Shown here in pieces: positions 5,060 to 5,895 of a DNA stretch of 5,895 nt (position 1 is the first letter of the stretch; each line of letters starts with the position of its first letter). The DNA lies in NCBI GenBank assembly GCA_022561895.1, contig JADFQH010000198.1:1-5895 (forward strand), written 5' to 3'. A program made the translations under genes and the position numbers. The stretch comes from Methanobacteriota archaeon. Lineage in GTDB: Archaea; Halobacteriota; Halobacteria; Halobacteriales; Halalkalicoccaceae. Below the pieces are notes generated by a model. That model was not told the DNA's origin, did not search any database, and was given only the letters and a program-made list of their open reading frames with translations.

Positions 5060-5854
5060 ATGAATGCAGGATTCGACGCACGACTGGAGCGGATCAGTAC
5101 CGACGGAACGTACCTCATCATCCCGATGGATCACGGGATCACGATGGGGGCCGTAAAGGGCCTGAAGGAGATCGAGAAAACGATCGGCGCGGTGACGCGC
5201 GGCGGCGCGGACTGCGTACTGACCCAGAAGGGGATCGCCCCGCGGGTCCACCCCAACACGAACAGTGCGGGCTACGTCGTCCACGTCAACGGCTCGACGA
5301 CTATTGGGCCGGACGAAAACGACAAGCGTGTGACCTGTACCATCGAGGAGGCCATCCGCGCGGGCGCGGACGCCGTCTCCTTTCATATCAACGTCGGCTC
5401 GGACTACGAGCCCAAACAGATCGAGGATCTCGCCGAGCTGACCGGGAAAGCGGAACGTTTCGCCATACCCGTTCTGGCAATGGCCTACGCGCGCGGGCCG
5501 GGGATCGACAGTAGCGATCCCGAGGCGCTCGGCCACGCCGTTCGGCTCGCAGAAGAGCTGGGTGCGGACATCGTCAAGACGGGCTACTCGGGTGACGCCG
5601 AAAGCTTCCAGCACGTGATCGAATCGACCCGCCTTCCGGTGGTGATCGCCGGCGGGGCGCGAGGTTCGGACAGGAACACGATCGAGAAGGTCCGCGGCGC
5701 GCGGGATGCCGGCGGCGCGGGCATCTCGATGGGGCGATCGATCTTCCAGCACGACGACCCCGAGGCGATCACCAGCGCCGTCTCGGCGGTCATCCACGAG
5801 GACGCGAGCGTCGACGAAGCACTCGACGAGGCGGGGCTAGCCGTCGAGGCGTAA
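5060..5854 (+). CDS. aroA': 2-amino-3,7-dideoxy-D-threo-hept-6-ulosonate (ADH) synthase
   Basis: A 264-residue class I (Schiff-base) aldolase of the DeoC/FbaB superfamily and homologue of Methanocaldococcus MJ0400. It makes ADH from aspartate semialdehyde and a 6-deoxy-5-ketofructose-phosphate-type donor (EC 2.2.1.10), the first step of the archaeal route to 3-dehydroquinate that replaces DAHP synthase. Visible landmarks: IIPMDHGITMG (20-30, Asp24), VLTQKGI (53-59), VSFHINVGS (106-114), MAYARGPG (141-148, catalytic Tyr143), ADIVKTGYSGD (169-179) with Schiff-base Lys173, VVIAGGARG (194-202) and GISMGRSIFQ (221-230, phosphate site). These correspond to MJ0400 Asp33, Tyr153 and Lys184. The ATG at 5060 is preferred because its N-terminus, MNAGFDARLERI, fits the family and GGAG (5045-5048) lies upstream; an in-frame GTG at 5048 would add MSHT. 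It follows trpA by 27 bp and is probably in the same transcript. A fructose-bisphosphate aldolase annotation is possible, but the trp context favours ADH synthase. Confidence 0.92.
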   Translation: MNAGFDARLERISTDGTYLIIPMDHGITMGAVKGLKEIEKTIGAVTRGGADCVLTQKGIAPRVHPNTNSAGYVVHVNGSTTIGPDENDKRVTCTIEEAIRAGADAVSFHINVGSDYEPKQIEDLAELTGKAERFAIPVLAMAYARGPGIDSSDPEALGHAVRLAEELGADIVKTGYSGDAESFQHVIESTRLPVVIAGGARGSDRNTIEKVRGARDAGGAGISMGRSIFQHDDPEAITSAVSAVIHEDASVDEALDEAGLAVEA

Positions 5855-5895
5855 GCCGGCCCAACCCCTTTCTCAGTTCCCGTTGGACGCCCCCT
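5855..5895. other. Downstream tail with no recognisable feature
   Basis: The 41 bp after the ADH synthase stop have no strong T-run and no hairpin that I can see. The lack of a clear terminator is compatible with the operon continuing to the right. In some haloarchaea the dehydroquinate synthase II gene is found near this gene, but nothing here confirms it. Confidence 0.4.

Noticed and set aside
4544..5797. A 417-codon open frame on the minus strand across trpA and the ADH synthase gene
   Set aside because: It lies antisense to two clearly conserved genes, is rich in Arg, Asp and His as expected for the reverse frame of GC-rich haloarchaeal genes, and shows no recognisable domain.

Overview
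The window is ordinary chromosomal DNA from a halophilic archaeon (Halobacteria). The DNA is GC-rich. The predicted proteins are strongly acidic, rich in Asp and Glu and poor in Lys. The first gene of the trp cluster has a TATA-type promoter and essentially no leader. Aromatic biosynthesis here uses the archaeal 2-amino-3,7-dideoxy-D-threo-hept-6-ulosonate (ADH) route. I cannot name the genus from sequence alone.

Layout. Positions 1-129 (+) are the last 42 codons of a membrane protein that looks like the C-terminus of a CPBP/CAAX-type intramembrane protease. Positions 130-311 are a convergent intergenic region with a perfect 53-bp direct repeat (91-143 and 255-307); the first copy includes the end of the protease gene. 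It also has a small hairpin and T-tracts facing both directions. Positions 312-1562 (-) encode formamidase (FmdA). Its promoter (about 1581-1625) has a TATA-like core inside an 8-bp inverted repeat. Positions 1631-2089 (-) encode an MGMT/alkyltransferase-fold protein in which the alkyl-acceptor Cys, the Arg finger and the base-flipping Tyr all appear to be replaced.

A 77-bp divergent promoter region (2090-2166) separates that gene from the rightward cluster trpC-trpB-trpA-ADH synthase (2167-5854). The three trp genes overlap by ATGA (stop/start), so they are very probably co-transcribed and translationally coupled. The ADH synthase gene follows trpA after 27 bp. The cluster therefore joins the first committed step of archaeal aromatic biosynthesis (ADH synthase) to the last three enzymatic functions of tryptophan synthesis (IGP synthase and both tryptophan synthase subunits). 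trpE, trpG, trpD and trpF are not in this window.

The most interesting regulatory signal is a pair of exact TGTACA hexamers, 20 bp apart centre to centre, in the trpC promoter. One lies in the TATA region. The other is the core of a 14-bp perfect palindrome that runs into the trpC start codon. TGTACA is the TRP-box consensus described for the tryptophan-responsive repressor TrpY of Methanothermobacter, so this looks like a TrpY-type operator. The second main point is the MGMT-fold protein with a destroyed active site, divergent from and possibly co-regulated with the trp genes. I saw no CRISPR array, tRNA, rRNA or insertion sequence.
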